The notes under the pieces: model-generated
Seen by the model: the letters and a program-made list of their open reading frames with translations, nothing else
What the model was told of the DNA's origin: nothing
Database searches by the model: none
NCBI RefSeq assembly: GCF_900116115.1
Contig: NZ_FOZP01000004.1
Location: forward strand, 294,089-358,088
Source of the DNA: Lutibacter maritimus
Lineage (GTDB): Bacteria > Bacteroidota > Bacteroidia > Flavobacteriales > Flavobacteriaceae
Length of the DNA: 64,000 nucleotides
Direction of reading: 5' to 3'
Position numbers and translations under genes: made by a program
Shown here: in pieces, positions 34,433 through 43,412 of the stretch
Layout of the letters: every line of letters starts with the position of its first letter
Position numbering within the stretch: position 1 is the stretch's first letter

Positions 34433-35462
34433 AAAGAAAATAGGAATTATTGGCGCAACAGGTTATACTGGATCAGAATTGGTGCGTATTTTAACTAACC
34501 ATCCGGATATTGAAATTACCATGATTACTTCTGAAACTAGAAAAGGAGAATTATTTTCTGATGTACATCCTTTTTTACAAGGAATTGCCAATCAAAAATT
34601 GGTATCAATCAATGACATAGATAAATACGAACTCGATCTTGTTTTTCTTGCATTGCCACATGGTGTTTCAATGGATTTTGTAAAACGCTTTAAAGACAGT
34701 TCTTTTAAAATTATTGATCTTTCTGGCGATTTTCGTTTAAATTCAAAAGAAGTTTATGAAAAATGGTATAAACTAAGTCATATTTTTCCTGAAGGTATTG
34801 AAAAAGCAGTTTTTGGTTGTCCTGAATTATATTTCGATAAAATTAAAGATGCAAATTTAATTGCAAATCCAGGTTGTTTTCCAACAACAGCTATTTTAGG
34901 GCTAGCACCTTTATTAAAAGCAAATCTAATTGAAGAAAATCAAATTATTGTAGATTCAAAAACAGGAGTTACAGGCGCTGGAATAAAAGCAAAAAATGTA
35001 AATCTTTATTCCAATGTAAATGATAATTTTAAGGCATACGGACTTAAATATCACAGACATACTGTAGAAATTCAAGGAATATTAGATGATGTTTCAGGGA
35101 AAGAAACACTTATACAATTTACACCGCATTTATTACCTGTAGATAGAGGAATTTTAACCACTATATACATACGCCCTAAAGAAAAAATGAACGAAATAAA
35201 ACTTAAAGAACTTTACAAAACTTTTTATGCAAAAGCACCTTTTGTGCGTTTAAGGAAACAAGAACCAGCAATAAAAGATGTTAGGGGTACTAATTATTGT
35301 GATTTATTTGTAACTTATGACAAGCGAACCAATATGGTAATAGTTATTAGTGTAATTGATAATCTTATAAAAGGAGCAGCAGGACAAGCAGTTCAAAATA
35401 TGAATATTATGTTTGGACTTGATGAAACAACTGGGCTTAATTTAATACCGTTAAACCCATAA
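34425..35462 (+). CDS. argC: N-acetyl-gamma-glutamyl-phosphate reductase
   Basis: A 345-residue NADPH-dependent reductase, type 1 form. The N-terminal GIIGATGYTGSELVRIL (7-23) binds the cofactor and the catalytic cysteine is Cys151 in ANPGCFPTTAILGLAPL. HRHTVEIQ near 210 and the C-terminal NLIKGAAGQAVQNMN near 320-334 are also conserved. It reduces N-acetylglutamyl phosphate to the semialdehyde used by ArgD. Located between argD and argJ in the operon. Confidence 0.93.
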   Translation: MAKKKIGIIGATGYTGSELVRILTNHPDIEITMITSETRKGELFSDVHPFLQGIANQKLVSINDIDKYELDLVFLALPHGVSMDFVKRFKDSSFKIIDLSGDFRLNSKEVYEKWYKLSHIFPEGIEKAVFGCPELYFDKIKDANLIANPGCFPTTAILGLAPLLKANLIEENQIIVDSKTGVTGAGIKAKNVNLYSNVNDNFKAYGLKYHRHTVEIQGILDDVSGKETLIQFTPHLLPVDRGILTTIYIRPKEKMNEIKLKELYKTFYAKAPFVRLRKQEPAIKDVRGTNYCDLFVTYDKRTNMVIVISVIDNLIKGAAGQAVQNMNIMFGLDETTGLNLIPLNP

Positions 35463-35499
35463 TTTAGAATAAAATTAATAAGCAATACTATAGATTGAA

Positions 35500-36711
35500 A
35501 TGATTAAAAATATAACAAACGTAAGAGGAATAACTTGTTGGGGAGCACATACTGGTGTTAAATCTATGAAAAGAGATTTAGCCATTATTTATTCAAAAGT
35601 ACCAGCAAGTGCGGCAGCAGTGTTTACACAAAACCAAGTTGTTGCAGCTCCAGTTACGGTATCAAGAAAACATATTGCAGATGGCAAAGCACAAGCTATT
35701 GTAATTAATGCTGGTAATGCAAATGCCGCAACAGGAAAACAAGGAATGGAAGGTGCTGAAGCTATGACAGAATCGTTAGCTGAAGAATTAAATATTGATA
35801 AAAATTTAGTGTTAGTTGCTTCCACTGGAATTATTGGTGTAAAATTCCCAACTACTGAAATTGTAAAAGGTATTCAAGAAAACGCAAAAAACTTAACCAA
35901 CAGATCCAATGCAGGCTCTTTTGTTGCAAACGCAATTTTAACCACTGACACCTTTGCAAAAGAAGGTTTTATTGAATTTGAAGTAGACGGTCGTGAAATT
36001 AATATGGGAGGAGTAGCAAAAGGATCCGGTATGATTCATCCAAATATGGCTACAATGTTGGCGTTTATTGTTACTGATATTGCAATTGAACCTAAATTTT
36101 TAAAAACAATTGTGAAAGAAACCGTTGATAAATCATTTAACATGATTACAGTGGATGGAGATACATCTACCAATGATATGGTTATTGTATTAGCTAATGG
36201 TTTGGCTCAAAACGATATTATTAAATCAAAAAAAGATAAAGGCTACACTGTTTTTAAAAAGAATCTTGAAGAAATGATGGTGCATTTAGCACAACTTATT
36301 GTTTCAGATGGTGAAGGCGCTTCAAAGTTTATTGAATATGAAATAGTGAATGCTCCAACTGAAACTTATGCAAGAACAATGATTCGAAAAATTTCAGATT
36401 CTGCACTTGTTAAAACAGCTATGTTTGGGCGCGATCCAAATTGGGGAAGAATTATTAGTGCAGCTGGTAATGCTGGACTTCCGTTTGAATATGAAAAAAT
36501 TGATTTATACATTGGTTCTGAAGTAAAAACCATAAAGGTTTTAGAAAAAGGAATTCCATTGGAATACGATCCATATTATATAAAGAAATTATTAAAGGAA
36601 TCACACCTTAAAATTGTTTTGGATCTTCATAATGGCAAAGCCAAATCTAAAGGTTGGGGAACAGATTTAACTACAGATTATGTGTTATTTAATTCGGTAT
36701 ATACAACGTAA
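35500..36711 (+). CDS. argJ: Glutamate N-acetyltransferase / ornithine acetyltransferase
   Basis: A 403-residue ArgJ. The self-cleavage site is in PNMATMLAF, with the catalytic nucleophile Thr185, and KGSGMIHPNMAT and TVDGDTSTND are characteristic. The precursor would split into alpha and beta chains. It transfers acetyl from N-acetylornithine to glutamate, releasing free L-ornithine and recycling acetyl. Characterised Bacteroidota arginine pathways use transcarbamylation of acylated ornithine (AOTC/SOTC), so an ArgJ that makes free ornithine stands out here. It is 37 nt after argC and 39 nt before the ornithine-racemase-like gene. Confidence 0.92.
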   Translation: MIKNITNVRGITCWGAHTGVKSMKRDLAIIYSKVPASAAAVFTQNQVVAAPVTVSRKHIADGKAQAIVINAGNANAATGKQGMEGAEAMTESLAEELNIDKNLVLVASTGIIGVKFPTTEIVKGIQENAKNLTNRSNAGSFVANAILTTDTFAKEGFIEFEVDGREINMGGVAKGSGMIHPNMATMLAFIVTDIAIEPKFLKTIVKETVDKSFNMITVDGDTSTNDMVIVLANGLAQNDIIKSKKDKGYTVFKKNLEEMMVHLAQLIVSDGEGASKFIEYEIVNAPTETYARTMIRKISDSALVKTAMFGRDPNWGRIISAAGNAGLPFEYEKIDLYIGSEVKTIKVLEKGIPLEYDPYYIKKLLKESHLKIVLDLHNGKAKSKGWGTDLTTDYVLFNSVYTT

Positions 36712-36750
36712 TAACTTAAAGTGTTTAATATTTTTAAAGATTAAATAATT

Positions 36751-37824
36751 ATGGCATATATTACTTTAAACAGAAAATCATTAAAAATAAATTACAATTA
36801 TCTTCAACAATTGTTTAAAAAAAACAATATTGAATGGGCTCCTGTATTGAAAATGCTTTGTGGAAATAAAACCTATTTAGAATATGTTTTATCCTTAGGA
36901 GATGAACAAGTTTGTGATGCTAGATTATCAAATTTAATAAATATAAAATCTATAAATCCAAACAAAGAAACTATTTACATAAAACCACCCGCAAAAAGAA
37001 GTATTTCTAAAGTGGTAAAATATGCCGATGTTAGTTTTAATACCGAGTTTACAACCATAAAATGGTTATCTGAAGAAGCCGTAAAACAAGGTAAAGTTCA
37101 TCGTATTATTATTATGATAGAATTAGGAGATTTACGAGAAGGTATTTTAGGAGAACATTTATTAGATTTTTATCATAAAGTTTTTGAATTACCAAACATT
37201 AATGTCACAGGAATTGGTGCAAATTTAAATTGCTTAAGTGGTATAATGCCTAGCAAAGACAAGCTAATTCAGTTAAGTTTATATGCGCAATTGATTGAAG
37301 CTAGATTTGGAAAAAAAATTGATTATGTTACTGGAGGTTCTTCGGTTATGATTCCTCTTTTACTAAAAAAACAAATTCCTAAAGGTATTAATCACTTTAG
37401 AATTGGTGAAACATTGTTTTTTGGTATAGATTTATTTAGCAATAAAACCATCACAAAAATGAAAGATGATGTTTTTTTATTGAATGCTGAAATAATTGAA
37501 ATTACAGAAAAACCAATAGTTCCTTATGGTGAGATAGAAAAAAATCCATCAGGCGAAATTCTTGAAATTAATCCTGAAGATTATGGAACTACACATAAAA
37601 GAGGAATTTTAGATATTGGTTTGTTAGACATTGCTACAACTGATTTTTTAGAACCCGTTGATAAAAAAATTACATTTATTGGAGCTAGTTCGGATATGTT
37701 AGTAGTAGATTTAAGTGAATCATCAAAAAAGTATCAAATTGGAGGTGTTGTTTCATTTAAAATGAAATATATGGGAGCTTTGCGAATTATGAATTCTAAA
37801 TATATAGATAAAAAACTTCATTAA
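36751..37824 (+). CDS. Ornithine/alanine racemase-family PLP enzyme (Orr-like)
   Basis: A 357-residue fold-type III PLP protein with the PLP lysine Lys34 in PVLKMLCGNKTYLEYV. The sequence order VMIELGDLREGI, GIGANLNCLSG, DYVTGGSSVMIPLL, FRIGETLFFG and NPSGEILEINPEDYGTTHKRGILDIG is that of the ornithine racemase subgroup and not of classical Alr. It is the last gene of the operon, directly after argJ, which produces L-ornithine. D-ornithine is therefore the predicted product; racemisation of another basic amino acid is possible. No obvious terminator follows within 100 nt. Confidence 0.82.
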   Translation: MAYITLNRKSLKINYNYLQQLFKKNNIEWAPVLKMLCGNKTYLEYVLSLGDEQVCDARLSNLINIKSINPNKETIYIKPPAKRSISKVVKYADVSFNTEFTTIKWLSEEAVKQGKVHRIIIMIELGDLREGILGEHLLDFYHKVFELPNINVTGIGANLNCLSGIMPSKDKLIQLSLYAQLIEARFGKKIDYVTGGSSVMIPLLLKKQIPKGINHFRIGETLFFGIDLFSNKTITKMKDDVFLLNAEIIEITEKPIVPYGEIEKNPSGEILEINPEDYGTTHKRGILDIGLLDIATTDFLEPVDKKITFIGASSDMLVVDLSESSKKYQIGGVVSFKMKYMGALRIMNSKYIDKKLH

Positions 37825-37932
37825 ATAACAACGCTTGATTTTAATGCATCAACTTTACACAAATACAAAGTATATTTTAAAAAATTCATTAAATTTAAAC
37901 TTCTTTAATTATAGAAAATTTTAAATAAAAAA

Positions 37933-39255
37933 ATGAAATTTTACAAATCCCTACTTCTATTTGTTGCAATTACTTTTTCGGTTACTGGTTGTAAAACTAT
38001 TAAATTAGAACCTGTAGAAATATTAACTTTTAAACAAAAGTTAGAACAACTTTTTCCAAACTCAGAAATAACTGCATTAAGTGAAACTGAACATTTTAAA
38101 AAAGCATATCAAATTGTTTTAGAACAACCTTTAGATCATAAAAAACCAGAAGCTGGTACTTTTAAACAATATGTTTATCTTTCTCATATTGATGAAACTA
38201 AACCAACAATTTTAGTAACAGAGGGCTATAATGCAATTCCAAAAACATATGAATTAACTGAAATTTTTAAAGGAAATCAGGTTCAGGTAGAATATCGTTT
38301 TTATGGAAAATCGCGTCCAGATTCTATTCCATGGCAATATTTAAAAAATAATCAAGCCATCGAAGATTATCATAAAATTGTAACAAAATTAAAACGTATA
38401 TATACTGGAAAATGGATTGCTACAGGAATTAGTAAAGGAGGTGAAACAGTTTTAATTTACAAAAGTAAATATCCTTGGGATGTTGATGTTGCAGTTCCTT
38501 ATGTGGCACCATTAATTAACTCTCAAGAAGATCCTAGAACACAAATACACATTAACACCATTGGCAGCAAGGAATGCAGAGAAAAAATAACCAACTTTCA
38601 ACGGCTTCTATTAAAAAACCGAACAACAGTTTTAAGTGAAATATCTAATTATGCAAATGCAAAAAAAATGAATTTCACAGAACTTTCCACAGAAGAGGCT
38701 TTAGAATATGCTACATTAGAGTTTCCGTTTTCTTTTTGGCAATGGGGAGGTTTATGTGAAGAAATTCCAAACGAAACAGCCACTCCAAAAGAATTATTTA
38801 ATTATTTAAATAAAATTGTTGGCATTAGCTTTTATAATGATATTACATATTATGATTTATTACCATCATACTACCAACATATGACAGAATTAGGTTATTA
38901 CGGTTTTGACATTACTCCTGTAAAAGATTTATTACAAATTGTTCATAAACCAACTAACTTACGCTTTGCTCCAAAAAATGTAGATTTAACTTACAATCCA
39001 AATTACATAAAAGAAGTACAAGATTTTGTGGAAAATAAAGGAAAAAAAATATTATATATTTATGGAGAATACGACACTTGGGGCGCTTGTGCTCCAAACC
39101 CAAAACCACATGTTGATGCTTTAAAAATGATTTTAAAAGGTGGCTCACATAGTACAAGAATTAAAAATTTTTCAACTGAAGACCAACAAATAATATACAA
39201 TAAATTACAAAACTGGTTAGGTTACAGTGTTACAATTTATCCTTTAGAAAACTAG
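37933..39255 (+). CDS. S37-type serine peptidase lipoprotein (PS-10 / tripeptidyl aminopeptidase-like)
   Basis: A 440-residue lipoprotein with lipobox Cys20 (FSVTGC). The alpha/beta-hydrolase catalytic residues are apparent: Ser167 in GISKGGE, Asp381 in IYGEYDTWGA and His406 in GGSHSTRI. EYRFYGKSRPDS near 117-128 is a family feature. It resembles Streptomyces secreted tripeptidyl aminopeptidases (S37) as found in Bacteroidota, and should clip tripeptides from protein N-termini outside the cytoplasm. Its last 4 nt overlap the convergent DUF4407 gene. Confidence 0.82.
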   Translation: MKFYKSLLLFVAITFSVTGCKTIKLEPVEILTFKQKLEQLFPNSEITALSETEHFKKAYQIVLEQPLDHKKPEAGTFKQYVYLSHIDETKPTILVTEGYNAIPKTYELTEIFKGNQVQVEYRFYGKSRPDSIPWQYLKNNQAIEDYHKIVTKLKRIYTGKWIATGISKGGETVLIYKSKYPWDVDVAVPYVAPLINSQEDPRTQIHINTIGSKECREKITNFQRLLLKNRTTVLSEISNYANAKKMNFTELSTEEALEYATLEFPFSFWQWGGLCEEIPNETATPKELFNYLNKIVGISFYNDITYYDLLPSYYQHMTELGYYGFDITPVKDLLQIVHKPTNLRFAPKNVDLTYNPNYIKEVQDFVENKGKKILYIYGEYDTWGACAPNPKPHVDALKMILKGGSHSTRIKNFSTEDQQIIYNKLQNWLGYSVTIYPLEN

Positions 39256-40355
39256 CTAATTATTTTTTGCTGACTTTTATAAAATGCATCAGCTTGCATT
39301 TGTAAAATTTCTCGAGCTTTTTGTTTTTTATAATTATACAATGCTTCTTCTTTAGACAACTCATTGTAAATAACTTTATTTAATTCAGAGTCTGTATTTA
39401 CTACATTTTTTCTCTGATTTTCTTTTTGAGTAACCCAAGTTTTTACAGCATTTTCAATATCCTGAATTTTATAATCGTACTCACCTTTTGGCGCTATTAA
39501 TTTTGAAAAAATTGGAGAAGTTTCAATAGCTAAAAATAATAGAAATATAAAAAATGAAGGTAACCAAGGTAACTCATTTAAAGCATTTATTCTTGCCATT
39601 AAACCATCAAAACCATCTATTATTGGTTGTGATTTAACAACTTGGTTGTTTTGCTGTTTTACTAATGCTGCAATTTGAGTTTCTTTTTCATTAATTTTTA
39701 TTTTATTGTCAATTTTTAATTGTTGTAACTCTAATAAAGTGGCATCATGTTTTTCCCTTTTTTCTTTATAAACAGGTCCTTTTCCTAATAATTTTGTTCC
39801 AGCTGTTCCTTCCGCTTCAGAAATATACGTATCATACAAAGCATTTGATTCGGTTTCTTTTGCGTCAATTTCTTGTTTTAATTGACTGATTTCATTTTGT
39901 AAAGCAGTAATTTCAGGAGAAAATTGATTTGCTATTTGATTTTTATTAGCGAGTGTTAATTCATTTTTTTGAGTTAGTAAAACCTGATTAATTTCCTTTT
40001 CAAATATTTTCATTTCTAAAGGTTTAGATATAACTATGGCAATAATAATTGCTAAAATTATACGTGGTGTAGCCTGCCAAATTTCTTTCCATTTATTATC
40101 TTGCTTTTTTATTGTTGAAACAATAAACCTATCTAAATTAAAAATTAACAGTCCCCAAATTAACCCAAAAAAAACAGCGGTATAATAATTATCAAAAACG
40201 GTATACAGCGCATAACTTGATGCAATAAAAGCCATAACAGCAGTAAAAAATACGGTACCTCCTATTCCTACAAATTTAATTTGTTCGGACTTTGAACTTG
40301 TTTTTAAAACATCGGTATCTGCACCAGAGCACATCCAAAAGAAATTTTTAAGCAT
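39252..40355 (-). CDS. DUF4407 membrane protein
   Basis: A 367-residue protein with four predicted membrane helices (about 34-52, 60-78, 100-118, 262-282) and long coiled coils at about 130-240 (rich in Gln, Glu, Lys) between the third and fourth. The N-terminus FFWMCSGADTDVL and the phrase FGLIWGLLIFNLDRFIVSTI identify DUF4407. Function unknown. The coiled coil between helices is probably outside the membrane. The gene ends inside the end of the S37 peptidase gene. Confidence 0.88.
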   Translation of the reverse strand: MLKNFFWMCSGADTDVLKTSSKSEQIKFVGIGGTVFFTAVMAFIASSYALYTVFDNYYTAVFFGLIWGLLIFNLDRFIVSTIKKQDNKWKEIWQATPRIILAIIIAIVISKPLEMKIFEKEINQVLLTQKNELTLANKNQIANQFSPEITALQNEISQLKQEIDAKETESNALYDTYISEAEGTAGTKLLGKGPVYKEKREKHDATLLELQQLKIDNKIKINEKETQIAALVKQQNNQVVKSQPIIDGFDGLMARINALNELPWLPSFFIFLLFLAIETSPIFSKLIAPKGEYDYKIQDIENAVKTWVTQKENQRKNVVNTDSELNKVIYNELSKEEALYNYKKQKAREILQMQADAFYKSQQKIIS

Positions 40356-40453
40356 AACATAGTAGTTTGTTATGCAAATAACGGAACTATTTAAAGTTTA
40401 TTATATTAAAATATTCTTAATTTAACATAAAACTTACAGTACCATATTTTATT

Positions 40454-40531
40454 GCGTTAGGGATAAAAGTGAAAAGCCCGCAGCAATAGCGAGGACTTAA
40501 AACGTATAGCCCGACCGAAGGTAACGCCCAA
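40454..40531 (-). repeat. Bacteroidota intergenic repeat, copy 2
   Basis: Read on the minus strand it starts TGGGCGTTACCTTCGGTCGG, continues GCTATACG, GTCCTCGCTATTGCTGCGGG and ends ATCCCTAACGC. It shares the framework of the element at 23327-23410 (GGG-Y-GTT, CGGTCG, GCT, CTAAC) with a different middle. GC content is much higher than the surroundings. I recall this element as very common between genes in Flavobacteriia, but its function is unknown to me. Confidence 0.7.
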
Positions 40532-40551
40532 ATTATTGAAATTAAAAGAAG

Positions 40552-40581
40552 TTGTGATACCAAATTTTAAATGTATTTTTG
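40552..40581 (+). promoter_or_regulatory. Promoter of the PhnA-like gene
   Basis: TTG (40552-40554), a 19-nt spacer and TATTTTTG (40574-40581) match the Bacteroidota consensus. The start near 40588 leaves a leader of about 13 nt to the ATG at 40601 and rules out the upstream in-frame ATG at 40571. Confidence 0.7.
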
Positions 40582-40600
40582 CATTTCTAAAAAACAAATA

Positions 40601-41167
40601 ATGAGTTTATCAAAAGAATTATTAGTACGCAGTGAAAATAAATGTGAATTATGTGGCGCTACTGAAAACTTAAATGCCTTTGAAGTTGCACCAACTACAG
40701 AAAACATTGTTGCTTGTGCTACCTGTATTGACCAGATTGAAAATGAAGAAAATGTAGATGCAAATCACTGGAGATGCTTAAATGACAGTATGTGGAGCCA
40801 AGTTCCTGCTGTTCAGGTAATGGCTTGGAGAATGTTAACACGTTTACGCTCTGAAGGTTGGCCTCAAGATTTATTGGACATGTTGTATTTAGATGATGAA
40901 ACGTTAACTTGGGCAAAAGCAACGGGCGTTGGAGAAGACACATCGAATAAAGTTGTACACCGAGATAGTAATGGTGTAATTTTAGAAGCTGGAGATTCGG
41001 TTGTATTAATTAAAGATTTACCTGTAAAAGGTTCAAGCATGATTGCAAAAAGAGGAACTGCTGTTAGAAGAATTTCATTAGACCACGAAAATGAAGAATA
41101 TATTGAAGGAAAAGTAGATGGACAACAAATTGTAATTATTACAAAATTTGTTAAGAAAATTGGATAA
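40601..41167 (+). CDS. PhnA/YjdM-like zinc-ribbon protein
   Basis: A 188-residue protein with an N-terminal zinc ribbon (Cys15, Cys18, Cys39, Cys42: KCELCG and ACATC) and a C-terminal PhnA domain with RDSNGVILEAGDSVVLIKDLPVKGSS, and KRGTAVRRI. Despite the name, PhnA-type proteins are not established as phosphonoacetate hydrolases, and the cellular role is unclear. The region between (60-120, HWRCLNDSMWSQVPAVQVMAWRML) is typical of the Bacteroidota form. Start chosen at 40601 because the promoter lies between it and the upstream ATG. Confidence 0.88.
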   Translation: MSLSKELLVRSENKCELCGATENLNAFEVAPTTENIVACATCIDQIENEENVDANHWRCLNDSMWSQVPAVQVMAWRMLTRLRSEGWPQDLLDMLYLDDETLTWAKATGVGEDTSNKVVHRDSNGVILEAGDSVVLIKDLPVKGSSMIAKRGTAVRRISLDHENEEYIEGKVDGQQIVIITKFVKKIG

Positions 41168-41182
41168 TTTAATTTTTAAATA

Positions 41183-41219
41183 TAAAAAAAGGCTCAAAAT
41201 TAATTTTGAGCCTTTTTTT
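41183..41219. terminator. Bidirectional terminator
   Basis: AAAAAAAGGCTCAAAATTA and TAATTTTGAGCCTTTTTTT form a perfect stem between the convergent PhnA-like and tag genes. Confidence 0.88.
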
Positions 41220-41781
41220 ATACTTCTTGATATCTAAAACAGTCTTTTATATGATCATTTACCATACCTGTTGCTTGCATATGAGCATAAATTACCGTTG
41301 AACCAACAAACTTAAATCCTCTTTTTTTTAAATCTTTTGAAATAGTGTCAGACAAAACTGTTGTTGCTGGAACATCACTCATTGAATTCCAACTATTTTT
41401 AATCGGCACATTATTTACAAAACTCCATATATAAGTTGAAAATGATCCAAATTCATTTTGAATTTGCATAAATGCCTGAGCATTTGTTATGGTTGCTTTA
41501 ATTTTTAACTTATTTCTTATAATCCCTGCATTCAGCAATAATTCATCAATTTTAGTTTGATTGTAATTTGAAATTAATTTGTAATCAAAATTATCAAGTG
41601 CTGCTCTAAAATTTTCTCTTTTTCGCAATATGGTAATCCAACTTAAACCTGCTTGGAATGTTTCTAAAATTAAAAATTCAAATAATTTAGCATCTTCATA
41701 AATTGGAACGCCCCATTCAGTATCATGATATTCTATATAAAGTGGATCTGTTCCACACCAATTACAACGCTTTTTTTCCAT
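41218..41781 (-). CDS. tag: DNA-3-methyladenine glycosylase I
   Basis: A 187-residue base-excision enzyme that removes 3-methyladenine. The zinc-snap ligands are in place: Cys6 and His19 (RCNWC, YHDTEWG) at the N-terminus, and the C-terminal HMQATGMVNDHIKDC. FEFLILETFQAGLSWITILRKRENFR near 29-54 is the strongly conserved core with the catalytic Glu. Length is normal. It shares a terminator with the convergent PhnA-like gene. Confidence 0.95.
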   Translation of the reverse strand: MEKKRCNWCGTDPLYIEYHDTEWGVPIYEDAKLFEFLILETFQAGLSWITILRKRENFRAALDNFDYKLISNYNQTKIDELLLNAGIIRNKLKIKATITNAQAFMQIQNEFGSFSTYIWSFVNNVPIKNSWNSMSDVPATTVLSDTISKDLKKRGFKFVGSTVIYAHMQATGMVNDHIKDCFRYQEV

Positions 41782-41874
41782 TATTTTATAATTTAATTGC
41801 CTACTAAAATACTTAAATTACAACAAATAATGGTATAGTTTTTGTATCTTTAAAAGTATAAAAACCAATTAATT

Positions 41875-42279
41875 ATGAAAAACACACTTTATTTTATTGT
41901 ATTTTCACTATTTGTAATTAGTTGTGGATCTTCAATAAAACCAGTTACAAATCAAACCTCAGATTTACCCGAAGGGGCTGTAAGAATAGCTAATGATAGT
42001 CTAGAATATGAAATTATTATTTTAGATATTGGCTTTGAAACATATTTAAATACAATTGCAAAACCTGCTAATTTTTATTCACAACAGTTTTATGAAACAA
42101 AAAATAAATATTACGTGACACAATGGAATATTAGAGCCAGCAATCCTTTAAAATATAATAGTTCAATTTACGAAAATATCATAAATTATGATTTTAATAT
42201 AGATTATGGATTAGATGTAAATTACAAATTGTATAATTATTTCAAATTTGTAGAGTACAAATACAAACAACATTTTTAA
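41875..42279 (+). CDS. DUF6146 family lipoprotein
   Basis: A 134-residue lipoprotein with lipobox Cys17 (FVISC). The body has the pattern of DUF6146 proteins of Bacteroidota: EYEIIILDIGFETYLNT, ANFYSQQFYETKNKYYVTQWNIR, NYDFNIDYGLDVNYKLYNYF. The segment is rich in Tyr and Asn. Function unknown. It is monocistronic and convergent with rlmN through a shared terminator. Confidence 0.78.
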   Translation: MKNTLYFIVFSLFVISCGSSIKPVTNQTSDLPEGAVRIANDSLEYEIIILDIGFETYLNTIAKPANFYSQQFYETKNKYYVTQWNIRASNPLKYNSSIYENIINYDFNIDYGLDVNYKLYNYFKFVEYKYKQHF

Positions 42280-42281
42280 AC

Positions 42282-42312
42282 AAAAAGGTTAGCTGTAAAG
42301 CTAACTTTTTTT
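42282..42312. terminator. Bidirectional terminator overlapping the rlmN stop
   Basis: AAAAAGGTTAGC and GCTAACTTTTTT form the stem around TGTAAA, with T runs on both strands. The right arm includes the rlmN stop codon at 42301-42303. Confidence 0.78.
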
Positions 42313-43341
42313 GTTTGCTAACTGCCCACAAGCAGCATCAATATCTTTACCTCTACTCCGTCTAACATTCACAATAATATCATTCATTTCAAGAATGCTA
42401 ATATAATCGCTTATAGCTTGTTGATTTGCTTGTTGAAAATCTCCATCATCAATAGGATTATATTCTATTAAATTTACTTTACAAGGTATGTATTTACAAA
42501 ATTTAACCAAAGCATTTATTGCTTCTTTACTATCGTTAATACCTTTCCAAACAACATATTCATAGGTTACCCTGCTTTCAGTTTTTGCGTACCAATATTC
42601 TAAAGATTCTTTTAAATCTTTTAATGGAAAAGCTTTACTAAATGGCATAATTTCAGAACGCACTTCATCAATTGCTGAATGTAACGAAACGGCCAAATTA
42701 AATTTCACCTCATCATCGGCTAATTTTTTAATCATTTTTGGCAATCCAGAAGTTGAAACGGTAATTCTTCTTGGTGAAATTCCCAAACCTTCAGGTGATG
42801 TAATTTTTTCAATGGCCTTTAATACATTATTATAATTCATTAAAGGTTCACCCATTCCCATAAAAACTATGTTGGATAATTTATGATTGTAGTACAATAA
42901 ACTTTCCTGATTTATGGCTGCAACCTGATCAAAAATTTCATCAGGATTTAAATTTCGCATCTTTTTTAAACGAGCTGTAGCGCAAAAATTACAATCTAAA
43001 CTACAACCAACCTGACTAGAAACACACGCTGTTGTTCTGGATTCTGTTGGAATTAAAACCGATTCTACAATTAATCCATCGTGCAATTTTACAGCGTTTT
43101 TTACAGTTCCATCAGAGCTGCGCTGCATATGATCTACTTTTATATGATTGATTACAAAATTATCTTCCAGCATTTTACGCGTTTCTAAAGAAATATTTGT
43201 CATATCTTCAAATGAATGCGCGCTTTTACTCCACAACCATTCATAAACTTGGTTTCCTCTAAAAGCCTTGTCGCCTTCGGAAACAAAAAATTCTCTAAGT
43301 TCTGTTTTTGTTAAAGCTCTTATGTCTTTTTTTTCACTCAT
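42301..43341 (-). CDS. rlmN: 23S rRNA (A2503-C2)/tRNA (A37-C2) methyltransferase RlmN
   Basis: A 346-residue radical SAM methyltransferase. The cluster motif CSLDCNFC supplies Cys113, Cys117 and Cys120. GMGEPLMNY near 162-170, and the C-terminal Cys near 338 in AACGQLA is the second catalytic cysteine. It methylates A2503 of 23S rRNA and A37 of some tRNAs. QueA is encoded upstream on the same strand, but a terminator lies between. Confidence 0.97.
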   Translation of the reverse strand: MSEKKDIRALTKTELREFFVSEGDKAFRGNQVYEWLWSKSAHSFEDMTNISLETRKMLEDNFVINHIKVDHMQRSSDGTVKNAVKLHDGLIVESVLIPTESRTTACVSSQVGCSLDCNFCATARLKKMRNLNPDEIFDQVAAINQESLLYYNHKLSNIVFMGMGEPLMNYNNVLKAIEKITSPEGLGISPRRITVSTSGLPKMIKKLADDEVKFNLAVSLHSAIDEVRSEIMPFSKAFPLKDLKESLEYWYAKTESRVTYEYVVWKGINDSKEAINALVKFCKYIPCKVNLIEYNPIDDGDFQQANQQAISDYISILEMNDIIVNVRRSRGKDIDAACGQLANKKS

Positions 43342-43360
43342 AATTTAGATTCAAGTTTAT

Positions 43361-43387
43361 AAAAAGATTCCCGCATTGGCGGGAATC
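43361..43387 (-). terminator. Terminator between queA and rlmN
   Basis: On the minus strand GATTCCCGC-CAAT-GCGGGAATC is followed by TTTTT. Nine GC-rich base pairs and a T run make a good intrinsic terminator for queA. Confidence 0.82.
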
Positions 43388-43412
43388 AAACTTTAAAATA
43401 TTTTGTTTTTTA

